Shown here: one piece after another, positions 53,173 to 64,000 of the stretch
Position numbering within the stretch: position 1 is the first letter of the stretch
Layout of the letters: every line of letters begins with the position of its first letter
Source of the DNA: Yponomeuta sedellus
Lineage: Eukaryota; Arthropoda; Insecta; Lepidoptera; Yponomeutidae
DNA: 64,000 nt
Assembly (NCBI GenBank): GCA_934045075.1
Contig: OW203743.1
Coordinates: 17,045,152-17,109,151, forward strand
Direction: 5' to 3'
The notes under the pieces: generated by a model
Databases searched by the model: none
Seen by the model: only the letters and a program-made list of their open reading frames with translations
What the model was told of the DNA's origin: nothing
Program-made: the position numbers and the translations under genes

Positions 53173-56100
53173 TTACGCAGCCTCGCCGCCTTCCTCCTCC
53201 TCACCGCTGGCCGTGAGCATGGTGATGAGCTTGGTGGTGTCGATGAAGCCTTTGTCATCAATGTCCATCTGGTCGTAAGCCTCATCGACTTCTTCCGCGG
53301 AGAACTTGTCGCCCCAGGTCATGAGGGCGTGCCTGAGTCGCTCGGAGTCAATCCTGCCTTCGTCGTCGAAGGTCTTGAAGGCGTTGATGACGACGTCATC
53401 CTCATCAGAGCCTCCGGACATGCGGGTGGCGAACAAGGTCAGGAGCTGGGTGAAGTTGATGGGGCCAGGGGCCTCGTTCACCATCTCGTCGAGCTCCTTC
53501 TCGGAGGCGAGCCTGCCGAGGGAGTCAAAGGTGGCGCGGAGGTCGTTCTTGCCGATGATGCCGTCCTTGTCGTGGTCCATCAGCTGGAAAGCCTGCGGGA
53601 AAGAGAAACAGAGTTAGATTATAAACGGAAGAGCAAACAGTTAAGGAGAATCTTGGGAGTATCCAAAGCCCATCAAAAACTATCTGATATTTTTGTCGAG
53701 CTCAATACTGACTGTTACGATAACGTCAACTTGGGTTAGAAGATCCCGACCCGAAATTTTTAAACTGTATCGCAGCAGTTCGTTTAAATCTATACCGCTA
53801 TATGTCAACCTCAATACGAAGATACATGACACATGTACAGTTTTGTTTGATTCCAATATCTCACACATTCCTGACGAATTACTAGTCTCTACATCAATTT
53901 CGTCGTATAACTGAGTTGAATACTATTGTTTGTCTCTCGGCTCGTGCGGATCGTGTTTGTTTACAAACATTATCGATGCTCGAGAGCTTCACTTGGTTCT
54001 GGTAACTTAAAGAGATAATTCAGGAAAATTGATTGATGCAGCAGTTGTATCTTACGTAGGTAAGCCATTACGTACCAAAACAAGCTTGGATTTCAATTGA
54101 CTATTGTTTCAGAGACAATGTTGTTTAGGTTACAAGAAGACATGACCATTACTTTTGGCCTAGATCTGAATCAGCAGCTAATAGTAAATATATTATAATG
54201 AACGGTATATAAACTTTTTCCAGATCAAGGTCATATTCGTAATCCGTACCTACCTCTATCAATAGATTTTTTGATCGGATTCTGAATATTCTCTGTGAAA
54301 ATTTTATAGTCTTCTTATCACGCTTCTAACATACGCTGTTGTGTCGTCAACTACACTGTCGTGGCCATACTATCATATGTGGCCACAGTCATCAGTCTGC
54401 TGGGTCCGTCATTTCAAGATTGAATAGAGTTAAAATTTCCACTGGTAAGCTTGGGTCAGACCCATGACAGAGATGTATTTAGTACATTGTGGTGCCTCAA
54501 TAGTATGTTGTTGATGTGACGCAGCACGGAATGACTGACTCCATTGGAAGACTGTCAGAATCTAGGTAATGCATTACAAGTGTATGATCGATCAATTAAT
54601 GTATTCAGGCAAACCAGTGTAGGTTGAATTCCTTGTAATCCTAGCGCACCTATTCCGCCTTGCGAAAGACGGAGAAAATTATGGAGAGATTGCAAACCTA
54701 CACTAGGAGAGTCAGTTTTATCCGTAAGGATGTCGTTCCCTTTTCGCGCGGCCACATAGCGTGTTGCTATCACAGTCTGAAAAGCGCCTGCGACTCTTAC
54801 TTCTTTGAACTCGGCGACCTGCTTCTGTGTGAACATAGAGAAGACATTGGAGCCGGTGCGCTTAGCCTTGCGGCTGCCGCGAGACGACTGGCGCTCGCTG
54901 CCGCCGCCCGACGCGGGCGCTGAGGGCGCGGCGGACGCCGCCGCGGACGCCGCCGCGGACGCCTCCTCGGACGCCGCTCCCTCTTCCTTTACCTTCTTCT
55001 TCTTTACTTTCTCTTTCTTAGCATCCGCCTGAAAGAGGAGACGAGAGGTTAAATTTCGGGCAAGTTGTAGCTAAAGATGAGTTGTATTTTAGTTTGTGTT
55101 GGCATTAAACGTTGGAGGATTAGAAGTTTTAAAACAGTTGAGGTTGACGTACGTACGTACACATATTGTTGAACAAATTGCTATTTGTGTTTTATCATAT
55201 AGGTATTTTGATTTCTGTAAAGCTTCATCATTTGATGTTGATCTTGAATGTTATTGAAGGTGGCCACAATTCGAAGGTTCTGTCTTGAGTTTGTTTTCCA
55301 GATGCCCATTTCATCAGACTTCGAAGAAAGCATTATGTAACTTCATTTCTCGTTTGACTTAATCAGCCATTTTCTCCAAAACAACACTGCACACGCTAAG
55401 CCACTTAGCCAAATCATCGGTACTTATTTTTGGTTTCTTTTTTCCATTGCAATAGTTTTCTAAGTAATTTCCCTTGAGGAATCTTCAAATTGCTGGTGCT
55501 ATTCCAATCTTGGCAGCGAACCTGATTAGGCGGGCGCGGTATGCCGATGGCGCCGCTATTTCTGGAACACAATCCGGCATCCACTTACAGCGGGACTGCT
55601 CCATTGCTTATGTAAAATCGCCAAAAATAGCTCCGGTGCTCTAATTTCCTTTGCGTTGTTGTGAATTTATATTGGGAGTGGAGGTCTGTGTTCCGGTTTT
55701 TCTAGTTTTAAGAGATTTACTGGCTTCTAACATTAGGTGATGTTGATAATAAGAGTAGTATTTTTTTGATATGCATGAGGTTTACTTTTATGTGTAGGCA
55801 CGTATTTATTTATTTGCCCTTATAAGATAAGAAAGAAGTTTGTAGAGGTTTAGAGAATTAGAAAAGAAAGCCATATAAATGTAGTGATTCGATTAGATTT
55901 TGTATGTTTAATTTATAACTTCGCTATAATTTGTCTTTACACTTTGGTTTAAGTAACTATCAACAACTAGTTGTATCTACGATTATTCTGTAATTAGCAA
56001 TCATTATTATCCGGTGATATGCATTGCTTGACTTCGGTTGCATTATCGCATCTCGCTTAGCGTCATTGTCGTGTTTCTATTACGTCTTCAGCTTTTCAGG

Positions 56101-56296
56101 GGTCCAGTCATCCAAAACACCTTGACTGATTTCTACTTGACCTTCGTTTCCAATTGAATCTTCGCTTGCGATCTCAGTTTCTTCATGATCTTCACCAAGA
56201 CCTGAGTCTTTACCACCACTCTTCTTGATATCACTGTTCACATCACCACTATCGTTATCACTTAGTGTTCGTGTCACTGTGTCAGGCACTTACCAT
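53173..56296 (-). CDS. Mlc2: myosin regulatory light chain 2, muscle
   Basis: Three coding exons: 56296-56294 (only the ATG, then |GTAAGT), 55028-54801 (76 codons) and 53592-53173 (139 codons plus TAA), total 216 residues; fly Mlc2 is 222. An N-terminal Lys-rich stretch (ADAKKEKVKKKKVKEE), an Ala/Ser extension, then KRTGSNVF (57-64), where light-chain kinase sites lie in the family. The first EF-hand loop DHDKDGIIGKND (83-94) has D1, D3, D5, G6 and D12, so divalent-ion binding is probably kept; the later EF hands are degenerate (for example DQMDIDDKGFID). The C-terminus is acidic (GEEEEGGEAA). It binds the myosin heavy-chain neck in sarcomeres. The AFQLMDHDKDG and NFTQLLTLFA blocks are near-diagnostic. 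Confidence 0.95.
53600..54798 (-). other. Mlc2 intron 2
   Basis: Intron 54800-53593 (GTAAGA ... TTTCCCGCAG). It contains no recognised repeat or RNA gene. Confidence 0.6.
55029..56293 (-). other. Mlc2 intron 1
   Basis: Intron 56293-55029 (GTAAGT ... CTCTTTCAG), placed directly after the start codon. First introns of muscle genes often hold enhancers; I see no unambiguous MEF2 site. The small frame at 56289-56080 is intronic. Confidence 0.6.
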
Positions 56297-56470
56297 TGTG
56301 TTGTGTGTTCGAGCCGGTCGACGAAGGAGCGACTGATCCGATCGGCAGTCACACCCTGACTCCGAGTCGGCGCTCCCACCCAGACGTCCTGAGGGAGACC
56401 CCCCTGCGCCCGCGCACGCCTCTCCGTTCCCTCACTGTCTCCCGATTCCATATATAGTTCGACAAAATAC
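56297..56470 (-). promoter_or_regulatory. Mlc2 promoter and 5' UTR
   Basis: On the minus strand CTATATATGG lies at about 56460-56450. About 27 bp downstream is ACAGTG, an initiator-like match, which would place transcription start near 56430 and give a 5' UTR of about 130 nt. CTATATATGG is also a near-match to the CArG/MEF2 class. The leader ends CACACAACACAATG. Confidence 0.5.
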
Positions 56471-56499
56471 GATAGCTTTCGATTCGTGGGCATCAGAAT

Positions 56500-57003
56500 G
56501 GGCTAGGAGCTGCCGGGACGCGCGCGTCGTCGACGTGGTTTTGTTATTTTACGAAAATAAACCCAGAGGCCTCACCTGAGACGGAACTGTTAGGTATTTT
56601 AAAAATCAAATGTTCCGATTGAGACTTTGGCGTTTCTGGGCTGACGATGAGCTCGGATTTTAATTTTTCGTCGCAAATTTCGATGTGTGGAAACCATCAA
56701 CATCATCATCGTCCTATCGTATAGGCTTTTTCTGCCAAAGATTGAAATCACAGTGTTGCAAATTTTTTAATATCCTTGCTAAGTCATGTCTTGTGTGGTT
56801 TTTGAGCTAATTGAGTTTTTGCTGAAATAGTATAAGCCAACCCTATAGACCGTGTTTTAGTGCAGCAGTACCTATCCTCTGTAATACATCATTAACTTGT
56901 TAGACAATAATGATGTCTCTAAGTACGACTTATCATAGGAAAATTCAATTGACATAAGTAATATTCTTATAGACATGGTCAGGATTCTCTGCAGTTACTA
57001 CAA
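56500..57003. other. upstream spacer of Mlc2
   Basis: No gene or repeat recognised, apart from CATCAACATCATCATCGTCC (about 56695), a possible LINE remnant. Confidence 0.3.
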
Positions 57004-57372
57004 GAGGCGCTCGTGGCCTAGGCGAACCGAGTGATTGGAATCAATCACGTGGTTAAGCAACAACAGGCGCGGTCAGGTACGGGATGGGTGAGCGTCCCGT
57101 GACTACCGCTAATGGCATTTTTCCGAGCGCTTCCGTGCTTCGCAAGGCACGTTAAGCCGTTGGTGCCGGCTGTCATATAATGGCAGTCGTTAAGCCATGT
57201 CAGAGGCCTTATGGGCGGCTTTATAACTTCTGACAGTAAGGCCCGCCACTGTCTTACAATCCTCCACCAACCTGGACTTGGCCCCCGTGGTGGAGTATGG
57301 CCTAACCTTCCTGCGATGTAGGAAGAGACCCGTGCCCCAGCAGTGGGGACATACAAGGGTTGATAACGAACT
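57004..57372 (+). repeat. interspersed repeat (family C), full copy
   Basis: Starts GGCGCTCGTGGCCTAGGCGA, with GTGGTTAAGCAACAACAGGC in the head, and ends CCCCAGCAGTGGGGACATAC then AAGGGTTGATAAC. Copies are at 9139 (tail), 43745 (truncated) and 37432/40154 (minus, split). A composite SINE is likely; the head has tRNA-like boxes of weak quality. Confidence 0.6.
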
Positions 57373-57658
57373 ACAAGAGGCCAGGACGTTTCAAGATCAG
57401 ATAATTTTGTACGATATGGGTAAACCTGGTGCAATTTACTGTACCTAGATAATTTGACAATATTTTTGTTTGGGTATGGGTTGTTTTCATTATTAGGTAT
57501 GTAGTATCATCTACACGTAGGAAATCGGTTTGTGAAAAGAATCCAGAAATGTTTTGGGCGTTCTTATATGTGCCTTTGTGATTCCTTGCTACGACGGGTT
57601 TTCACAGAATTAGATTCCTTCATACCTTTTTCATTAGGGACTACCTACCATAATACAG

Positions 57659-57696
57659 AAAGAGCAGTTAACGTATACAGACGTTAACTGCTCTTT
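57659..57696. repeat. perfect short hairpin
   Basis: AAAGAGCAGTTAACGT, a six-base loop ATACAG, then the exact reverse complement. The stem is 16 bp, which is too short for an animal microRNA precursor. Confidence 0.7.
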
Positions 57697-57989
57697 CACA
57701 CTGAAGCAAGTCACTGACACACATCTCTGAGCCATAAATAAAACATCCGGTCAAGTGCGAGTTGGTTTTGTGAACCCAGGGTTCCCCACCATATGCTTTC
57801 AATCTGAAATGGCCTCAGTCTGGGTATATTTTTATGTCTGTGATGACAGGTTACCATAGCAGAGGGTATCCTAGCACAGGCTATCCTAGTTTCGTATCAG
57901 GACTAGTGATTGAGTTGTGTGGATGCTATTATTATTATGCAATAGGTATGTATGTGCAAATATTCTTTCGGTTCTTGAAAACTTGAAAA

Positions 57990-58170
57990 TTGTATAGATT
58001 TTTAAATTGTTTAAGTTTTGTATCGGGTCATCTAAGCCGTATGGGCTCAGAGAGATGGGCAAAAATCGTCACTGACTGGGTTCCGCGCGACGGATATCGC
58101 AAATGTGGCCGACCCAAGCGGATATGGCGGGACGACCTCACGACCTTTCTGCCGGGCTGGCAGGAGGTGG
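57990..58170 (+). pseudogene. LINE ORF2 C-terminal fragment
   Basis: GSERWAKIVTDWVPRDGYRK then CGRPKRIWRDDL is the extreme C-terminus of an RTE-like LINE (R-x-x-GRP-x-R-x-W-x-DD). The 3' tail continues to about 58420 (GCCTTTGCCAAGCAGTGGGAC). Confidence 0.65.
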
Positions 58171-58450
58171 CCATGAATAGAATAGAATATATTTATTTGT
58201 CTTCAAGCGAAATAAGACACAACAATCACTTATACTAGAGGCATTAATGACAGTTTAAAGAGACTTTTATTTAACAGTTTATAAATTACAAATGAAGACA
58301 AAAAGGTCTGTGCCTCGGCTTGTAACTAATGTTCACCAATATGCAACCAATATGAACAGGGAGGAGTGAAAGACAAAAGGGGAGGCCTTTGCCAAGCAGT
58401 GGGACACAATTAAGGGTACTAAAAAAAAGTTTTGTTTAATACTTTCATTT

Positions 58451-60655
58451 TTAAAAACCTATTTAGAGGCTAAAAATTTCACCCATGCCGGGATTCGAAC
58501 CCGCAACCTCTGGCTATCCGTACCAGCGCTCTACCAATTGAGCCAATGGGCGACTCACGGCATCAGTGAAATTTCGAACCTCTTTACAATATTCTCTGTA
58601 TTACGTACAGGCAGCGACATCTGACTTAAGCAAATTGCATTACTTACAGCCCCGACTACCTACTTTGCAGTTAGGTTTTACATCGGAACGATATCACTGT
58701 ACCCACATTATTATACTATTTTTATTTTAATGCACTAACCCGTGCTAAGGAACAAATTTAAAAACCTAATTAGAGGCTAAAAATTTCACCCATGCCGGGA
58801 TTCGAACCCGCAACCTCTGGCTATCCGTGCCAGCGCTCTACTAATTTTTTTACTAATTTTACTACTAATTTTTAGCCTCTAATTAGGTTTTTAAATTTGT
58901 TCCTTAGCACGGGTTAGTGCATTAAAATAAAAATAGTATTACAAGTTATGATTTTTTCCATTGGCGGCGCTAGTTGGTGCCCCGAAACGCCTTAAATGTT
59001 TCTTGTGCAATCTATTGTAATATAGTAATATGTGCGATCTATAATTATTAATAACTAGCTGACCCAGCAAACTTCGTACCGCTTAAGAGTCGATTCTTTT
59101 TTTTTATTTTTTTCTCTCCGTAAGAACCATCCTCGTACTTCAAGGAATATTCTAAAAAAAGAATTAGCGAAATCGGCTCAGCTACTCCCGAGATTTACGC
59201 TTACCAACAGATCCAGCGATTCATTTTTATATTATATTAGACTAGCTGACCCAGCGAACTTCGTACCGCCTAACGGTCGATTCTTTAATGTTTTGTATTT
59301 TTCTCTCCGTAAGAACCATCCCCGTTCAAGGAATATTCTAATAAAAGAATTAGCGAAATCGGTTCAGCTGCTCTTGAGATTTGCGCTCACCTACACATTC
59401 AGCAATTAATTTTTATATTATAGACTAGCTGACCCAGCGAACTTCGTACCGCCTAACAGTCGAATCTTTAAGAACCATCCTCGTACTGCAAGGAATATTC
59501 TAAAAAAAGAATTAGCAAAACGGTTCAGCTGCTCTCGAGATTTGCGCTTACCAACACATTCGGCGATTCATTTTTATATTACGGATAATAACCCAGTAGT
59601 CGGGTGTCCAGATCTATCACCTATCAAGGTGCGATCCTACGTCAGTCGACCTGAATTCCGCGTCTCAAGGTGACTCCAGCACTCCCCGATACCATCTGGA
59701 GGCCGGCCGCCGCTGACGTAGCCTGGAAAGCTGGGGCACCCCTCGTGTTTACTATCACCGGCCAACAGTTTAATTCAATAACTTCATTAATTCGCCGCGT
59801 AGTGACACAGATCTCATTGATTATGACGGGGAGACGTGCGGTGCACACCAACACCTGTTGCTAGTTTTTTTTGAGTTCTCAACACGAAGGATGGGGCATG
59901 GGGAACCCGTAAATAGATAACTTGCATTAGAGTCGCCCATTAGCTCAGATGGAAAGAGCGCTGGCACAGATAGCCAGAGGTCGCGGGTTCGATTCCCGGT
60001 ATGGGTGGAATTTTCAGCCTCTAAATAGGTTTTTAAGATAACTTCCACACAACACTATTTATGTCATACAAATCTTACAGCATTGCATCCTGAATCAATT
60101 AAATCAAATCAATTGACATCAACGTAAAGAATTTACATTCTGTGTGCTGAATATCAATGTACAATGTAACATGAAAGGGAAAGCCGCTGCCTTCGGGCCG
60201 TAGTGTAGTGGTGAAAAAGACAGCGGGAAAAAAACTCCACACTAACAATCTTTTCTCAAGTCCTCTTAAATTTAATACATCAGTTATCACAAATTCACAT
60301 AATTATATAGAACGTATGATAAGATTGAAATAATGCAATATAAGAATAAACGTATAAGATTAGGGTTTACACAGAGAGAATTGAAAGAAATGAAAGTATT
60401 ATTACACTATTTTTATTTTTAATACACTAACCCGTGCTAAGGAACAAATTTAAAAACCTATTTAGAGGCTAAAAATTTCACCCATGCCGGGATTCGAACC
60501 CGCAACCTCTGGCTATCCGTACCAGCGCTCTACCAATTGAGCCAATGGGCGACTCACGGCATCAGTGAAATTTCGAACCTCTTTACAATATTCTCTGTAT
60601 TACGTACAGGCAGCGACATCTGACTTAAGCAAATTGAATTACTTACAGCCCCGAC
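58451..60655. repeat. left arm of a 4.6-kb inverted repeat
   Basis: About 2.2 kb whose reverse complement is 60826-63035, nearly identical by eye (short frames at 60290-60099 and 61194-61385 translate alike except for one residue). In order it holds: minus SINE A units at 58451-58554 and 58725-58850 (second with an ATT-rich break), three tandem Helitron units 59054-59590, a block of unknown class 59600-59910, a plus SINE A unit at 59932-60034 and a minus unit at 60423-60552. Confidence 0.85.
59054..59590 (-). mobile_element. three tandem short Helitrons (left arm)
   Basis: Unit starts are at 59054, 59241 and 59424 (spacing 187 and 183 bp). Read on the minus strand, each begins near TC/TATAATATAAAAATGAAT, contains GAACCGATTTCGCTAATTC and ends GGGTCAGCTAG|T. 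TC...CTAG followed by T fits Helitron termini. Head-to-tail arrays are common for these elements. The inverted copies are at 61895-62432. Confidence 0.7.
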
Positions 60656-60825
60656 CACCACAAAGTAGGTGGTCGGGGCTGTAAGTAATTCAATTTGCTT
60701 AAGTCAGATCTAAATAGGTTTTTAAATTTGTTCCTTAGCACGGGTTAGTGCATTAAAAATAAAAATAGTGTAATCATGTGGGTACAGTGATATCGTTCCG
60801 ATGTTAAAACCTAACTGCAAAGTAG
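60656..60825. repeat. spacer of the large inverted repeat
   Basis: An asymmetric centre of 170 bp. It begins with the inner hairpin TACAGCCCCGACCACC / GGTGGTCGGGGCTGTA around ACAAAGTA, then an extra SINE tail (TTCCTTAGCACGGGTTAGTG) and TAAAACCTAACTGCAAAGTA, before the second GGTGGTCGGGGC that starts the right arm. Confidence 0.7.
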
Positions 60826-63035
60826 GTGGTCGGGGCTGTAAGTAATTCAATTTGCTTAAGTCAGATGTCGCTGCCTGTACGTAATACAGAGAATATTGTA
60901 AAGAGGTTCGAAATTTCACTGATGCCGTGAGTCGCCCGTTGGCTCAATTGGTAGAGCGCTGGTACGGATAGCCAGAGGTTGCGGGTTCGAATCCCGGCAT
61001 GGGTGAAATTTTTAGCCTCTAAATAGGTTTTTAAATTTGTTCCTTAGCACGGGTTAGTGCATTAAAAATAAAAATAGTGTAATAATACTTTCATTTCTTT
61101 TAATTCTCTCTGTGTAAACCCTAATCATATACGTTTATTCTTATATTGCATTATTTCAATCTTATCATACGTTCTATATAATTATGTGAATTTGTGATAA
61201 CTGATGTATTATATTTAAGAGGACTTGAGAAAAGATTGTTAGTGTGGAGTTTTTTTCCCGCTGTCTTTTTCACCACTACACTACGGCCCGAAGGCAGCGG
61301 CTTTCCCTTTCATGTTACATTGTACATTGATATTCAGCACACAGAATGTAAATTCTTTACGTTGATGTCAATTGATTTGATTTAATTGATTCAGGATGCA
61401 ATGCTGTAAGATTTGTATGACATAAATAGTGTTGTGTGGAAGTTATCTTAAAAACCTATTTAGAGGCTGAAAATTCCACCCATGCCGGGAATCGAACCCG
61501 CGACCTCTGGCTATCTGTGCCAGCGCTCTTTCCATCTGAGCTAATGGGCGACTCTAATGCAAGTTATCTATTTACGGGTTCCCCATGCCCCATCCTTCGT
61601 GTTGAGAACTCAAAAAAAACTAGCAACAGGTGTTGGTGTGCACCGCACGTCTCCCCGTCATAATCAATGAGATCTGTGTCACTACGCGGCGAATTAATGA
61701 AGTTATTGAATTAAACTGTTGGCCGGTGATAGTAAACACGAGGGGCGCCCCAGCTTTCCAGGCTACGTCAGCGGCGGCCGGCCTCGAGATGCTATCGGGG
61801 AGTGCTGGAGTCACCTTTGGACGCGGAATACAGGTCGACTGACGTAGGATCGCACCTTGATAGGTGATAGATCTGGACACCCGACTACTGGGTTATTATC
61901 TGTAATATAAAAATGAATCGCCGAAGGTGTTGGTAAGCGCAAATCTCGAGAGCAGCTGAACCGTTTTGCTAATTCTTTTTTTAGAATATTCCTTGCAGTA
62001 CGAGGATGGTTCTTAAAGAATCGACTGTTAGGCGGTACGAAGTTCGCTGCGTCAGCTAGTCTATAATATAAAAATTAATTGCTGAATGTGTAGGTGAGCG
62101 CAAATCTCAAGAGCAGCTGAACCGATTTCGCTAATTCTTTTATTAGAATATTCCTTGAACGGGGATGGTTCTTACGGAGAGAAAAATACAAAACATTAAA
62201 GAATCGACCGTTAGGCGGTACGAAGTTCGCTGGGTCAGCTAGTCTTCTATAATATAAAAATGAATCGCTGAATCTGTTGGTAAGCGTAAATCTCGGGAGT
62301 AGCTGAGCCGATTTCGCTAATTCTTTTTTTAGAATATTCCTTGAAGTACGAGGATGGTTCTTACGGAGAGAAAAAAATAAAAAAAAAGAATCGACTCTTA
62401 AGCGGTACGAAGTTTGCTGGGTCAGCTAGTTATTAATAATTATAGATCGCACATATTACTATATTACAATAGATTGCACAAGAAACATTTAAGGCGTTTC
62501 GGGGCACCAACTAGCGCCGCCAATGGAAAAAATCATAACTTGTAATACTATTTTTATTTTAATGCACTAACCCGTGCTAAGGAACAAATTTAAAAACCTA
62601 ATTAGAGGCTAAAAATTAGTAGTAAAATTAGTAAAAAAATTAGTAGAGCGCTGGCACGGATAGCCAGAGGTTGCGGGTTCGAATCCCGGCATGGGTGAAA
62701 TTTTTAGCCTCTTATTAGGTTTTTAAATTTGTTCCTTAGCACGGGTTAGTGCATTAAAATAAAAATAGTATAATAATGTGGGTACAGTGATATCGTTCCG
62801 ATGTAAAACCTAACTGCAAAGTAGGTAGTCGGGGCTGTAAGTAATGCAATTTGCTTAAGTCAGATGTCGCTGCCTGTACGTAATACAGAGAATAGTGTAA
62901 AGAGGTTTGAAATTTCACTGATGCCGTGAGTCGCCCATTGGCTCAATTGGTAGAGCGCTGGCACGGATAGCCAGAGGTTGCGGGTTCGAATCCCTTGCAT
63001 GGGTGAAATTTTTAGCCTCTAATTAGGTTTTTAAA
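60826..63035. repeat. right arm of the 4.6-kb inverted repeat
   Basis: Reverse complement of 58451-60655, with SINE A units at 60928-61080 (+), 61447-61553 (-), 62646-62760 (+) and 62931-63036 (+). It also has the mirrored block of unknown class (61580-61890) and three Helitron units (61895-62432). The last SINE has a 1-bp insertion near its end (CCCTTGCATGGG). Confidence 0.85.
61895..62432 (+). mobile_element. three tandem short Helitrons (right arm)
   Basis: Mirror of 59054-59590. Junctions such as GGTCAGCTAGT|CTTCTATAATATAAAAATG show unit ends directly abutting the next unit's start. Confidence 0.7.
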
Positions 63036-63036
63036 A

Positions 63037-63615
63037 TCATAACTTGTGCTATTTATAATACGTCTTTAGCTAAAAGTGAACATGGGAAATCTTGACAACT
63101 GTGACAACTATTTTTAGAACAGTCTAGAACCTATGATGAATAGATTAGAACGTTAATCGATTTCCGCTATAAACGGTCGTTTTCGGCTGATGAGTAAACT
63201 AAATATACTTACATATTTAAAAAGAAGAAAATAAAATTATACAGGGTTATTTAAATGCGTAATATCGGAAACGTGTCGGTTACAGTTTATCATTTGACAC
63301 TTTAAAGAATTTTGAATTTTGACATTTCAAAGAGTTTTTTTTTACTTTTTTCCTGTTCTGTAGTGGCGCTGTTTGGTAGATAGTGATGTGAATGTGCTGT
63401 AGTACTATGAAATGGACCACCAGGGGCTAAACTAGAATGCCCCGTGCTACGGTAAACAAGCGACAGCGCCACAAACGTGCGGAAAAATACTCCGACTGAG
63501 GCCATTTGTATTTCTTCAAATCAAATACAACAGCCTCCAGTGAGGCTAAATCCATGATCTCTGTTTTGGTAGTCAATTAAGCGTGTTACCGAAATACTAC
63601 ACGCTGTTGACTGTA
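63037..63615. other. spacer without recognised feature
   Basis: AT-rich. An open frame at 63505-63302 (minus) has no recognisable domain. Confidence 0.3.
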
Positions 63616-63800
63616 ACATAATCTACATACATACATAACCCCACGCCTGTATCCCAGAGGGGTAGGCAGAGACCAGGGACTGCCACTTGCCACGATCCTG
63701 ACAGATCACCTTCGCTTCATCAACGTTCATAAGTCGTTGCATGCTCGCACGCCGGTTCCGGGTCCTTTTTGTCTTCCCCTTTGCTAATACTTCCCCCATT
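63616..63800. repeat. LINE-derived fragment
   Basis: CATAACCCCACGCCTGTATC then CCAGAGGGGTAGGCAGAGACC and GATCCTGACAGATCACC form a phrase I recall as recurrent in lepidopteran genomes from a LINE 3' region. No intact frame. Confidence 0.4.
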
Positions 63801-63954
63801 TGGTCGTTTCATAATCTAACATCCATATAACACAATCAATTGTCTCGAAACTTTGTGGAAATAACACAAACATGGAAAAAGTCTTTATACTTACCTACTT
63901 GTCCAATTTAGTAAACAAGATTTTATCATCAAAATTGACATTTGATGCCTACAC

Positions 63955-64000
63955 GAATAGCCAGAGGTTGCGGGTTCGAATCCCGGTATGGGTGAAATTT
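63955..64000 (+). repeat. tRNA-derived SINE, family A (cut by window end)
   Basis: GCCAGAGGTTGCGGGTTCGA then CCCGGTATGGGTGAAATTT: only the 3' half of the tRNA-like head is visible. Confidence 0.65.

Noticed and set aside
56080..56493. Two adjacent minus-strand frames upstream of Mlc2
   Set aside because: They are the 5' UTR and first intron of Mlc2 read as protein. The ATG|GTAAGT at 56296-56289 separates them.
57659..57696. microRNA precursor
   Set aside because: The stem is only 16 bp with a 6-base loop, far shorter than an animal pre-miRNA.

Overview
This is eukaryotic DNA: spliced genes with GT-AG introns, AATAAA poly(A) signals and very dense transposable elements. Everything points to an insect, most likely a lepidopteran. 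The evidence is an insect-type muscle myosin regulatory light chain gene, the class of interspersed repeats (tRNA-derived SINEs, mariner, R1-like LINEs, short Helitrons ending CTAG|T, many MITEs) and AT-rich introns with GC-rich exons. No bacterial operon, CRISPR or plasmid feature is present.

Four genes can be modelled. (1) 4508-2881, minus: a two-exon gene for a 513-residue protein with four tandem Myb/SANT-like DNA-binding domains. (2) 11300-32180, plus: a 12-exon gene of about 2234 codons. It has an N-terminal FHA domain, long SP/TP-rich and AKSPK-rich basic regions and about nine short GVK-LF repeats; I read it as an insect Ki-67. (3) 52007 to below 42832, minus: eight exons (505 codons) of a C12orf4/FERRY3 (DUF2362) homologue, last exon not found. 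(4) 56296-53173, minus: the muscle myosin regulatory light chain Mlc2, three coding exons, 216 residues. A lone THAP-like first exon lies at 6587-6516 and a MADF-like fragment at 405-477.

Layout. 1-2.9 kb: MITEs and fold-back elements. 2.9-4.5 kb: the Myb gene. 5-11.2 kb: mariner and LINE remnants, MITEs, the orphan THAP exon and the presumed 5' region of the Ki-67-like gene. 11.3-33 kb: the Ki-67-like gene, whose 7.5-kb intron 14710-22252 holds a gypsy-type element lacking protease, reverse transcriptase and RNase H, and a solo LTR split by a LINE. 33-42.3 kb: no gene, with an R1-clade LINE inside an older repeat. 42.3-52 kb: the FERRY3-like gene, with a mariner a few bases past a splice donor. 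53-56.5 kb: Mlc2. 57-64 kb: repeats dominated by a 4.6-kb inverted repeat (58451-63035) full of tRNA-like SINEs and tandem Helitrons.

The genes show no sign of acting as one unit. The Ki-67-like protein would act at chromosomes in dividing cells, FERRY3 in endosomal mRNA transport, Mlc2 in sarcomeres and the Myb protein on DNA. A pattern shared by two of them is tandem duplication of segments that cross an exon 3' end and its splice donor: 99-bp and about 150-bp periods in the Ki-67-like gene, and a 102-bp period in FERRY3.

Exon coordinates were worked out by hand from splice signals and reading-frame phase. No alignment, search or transcript data were used; family comparisons are from memory.
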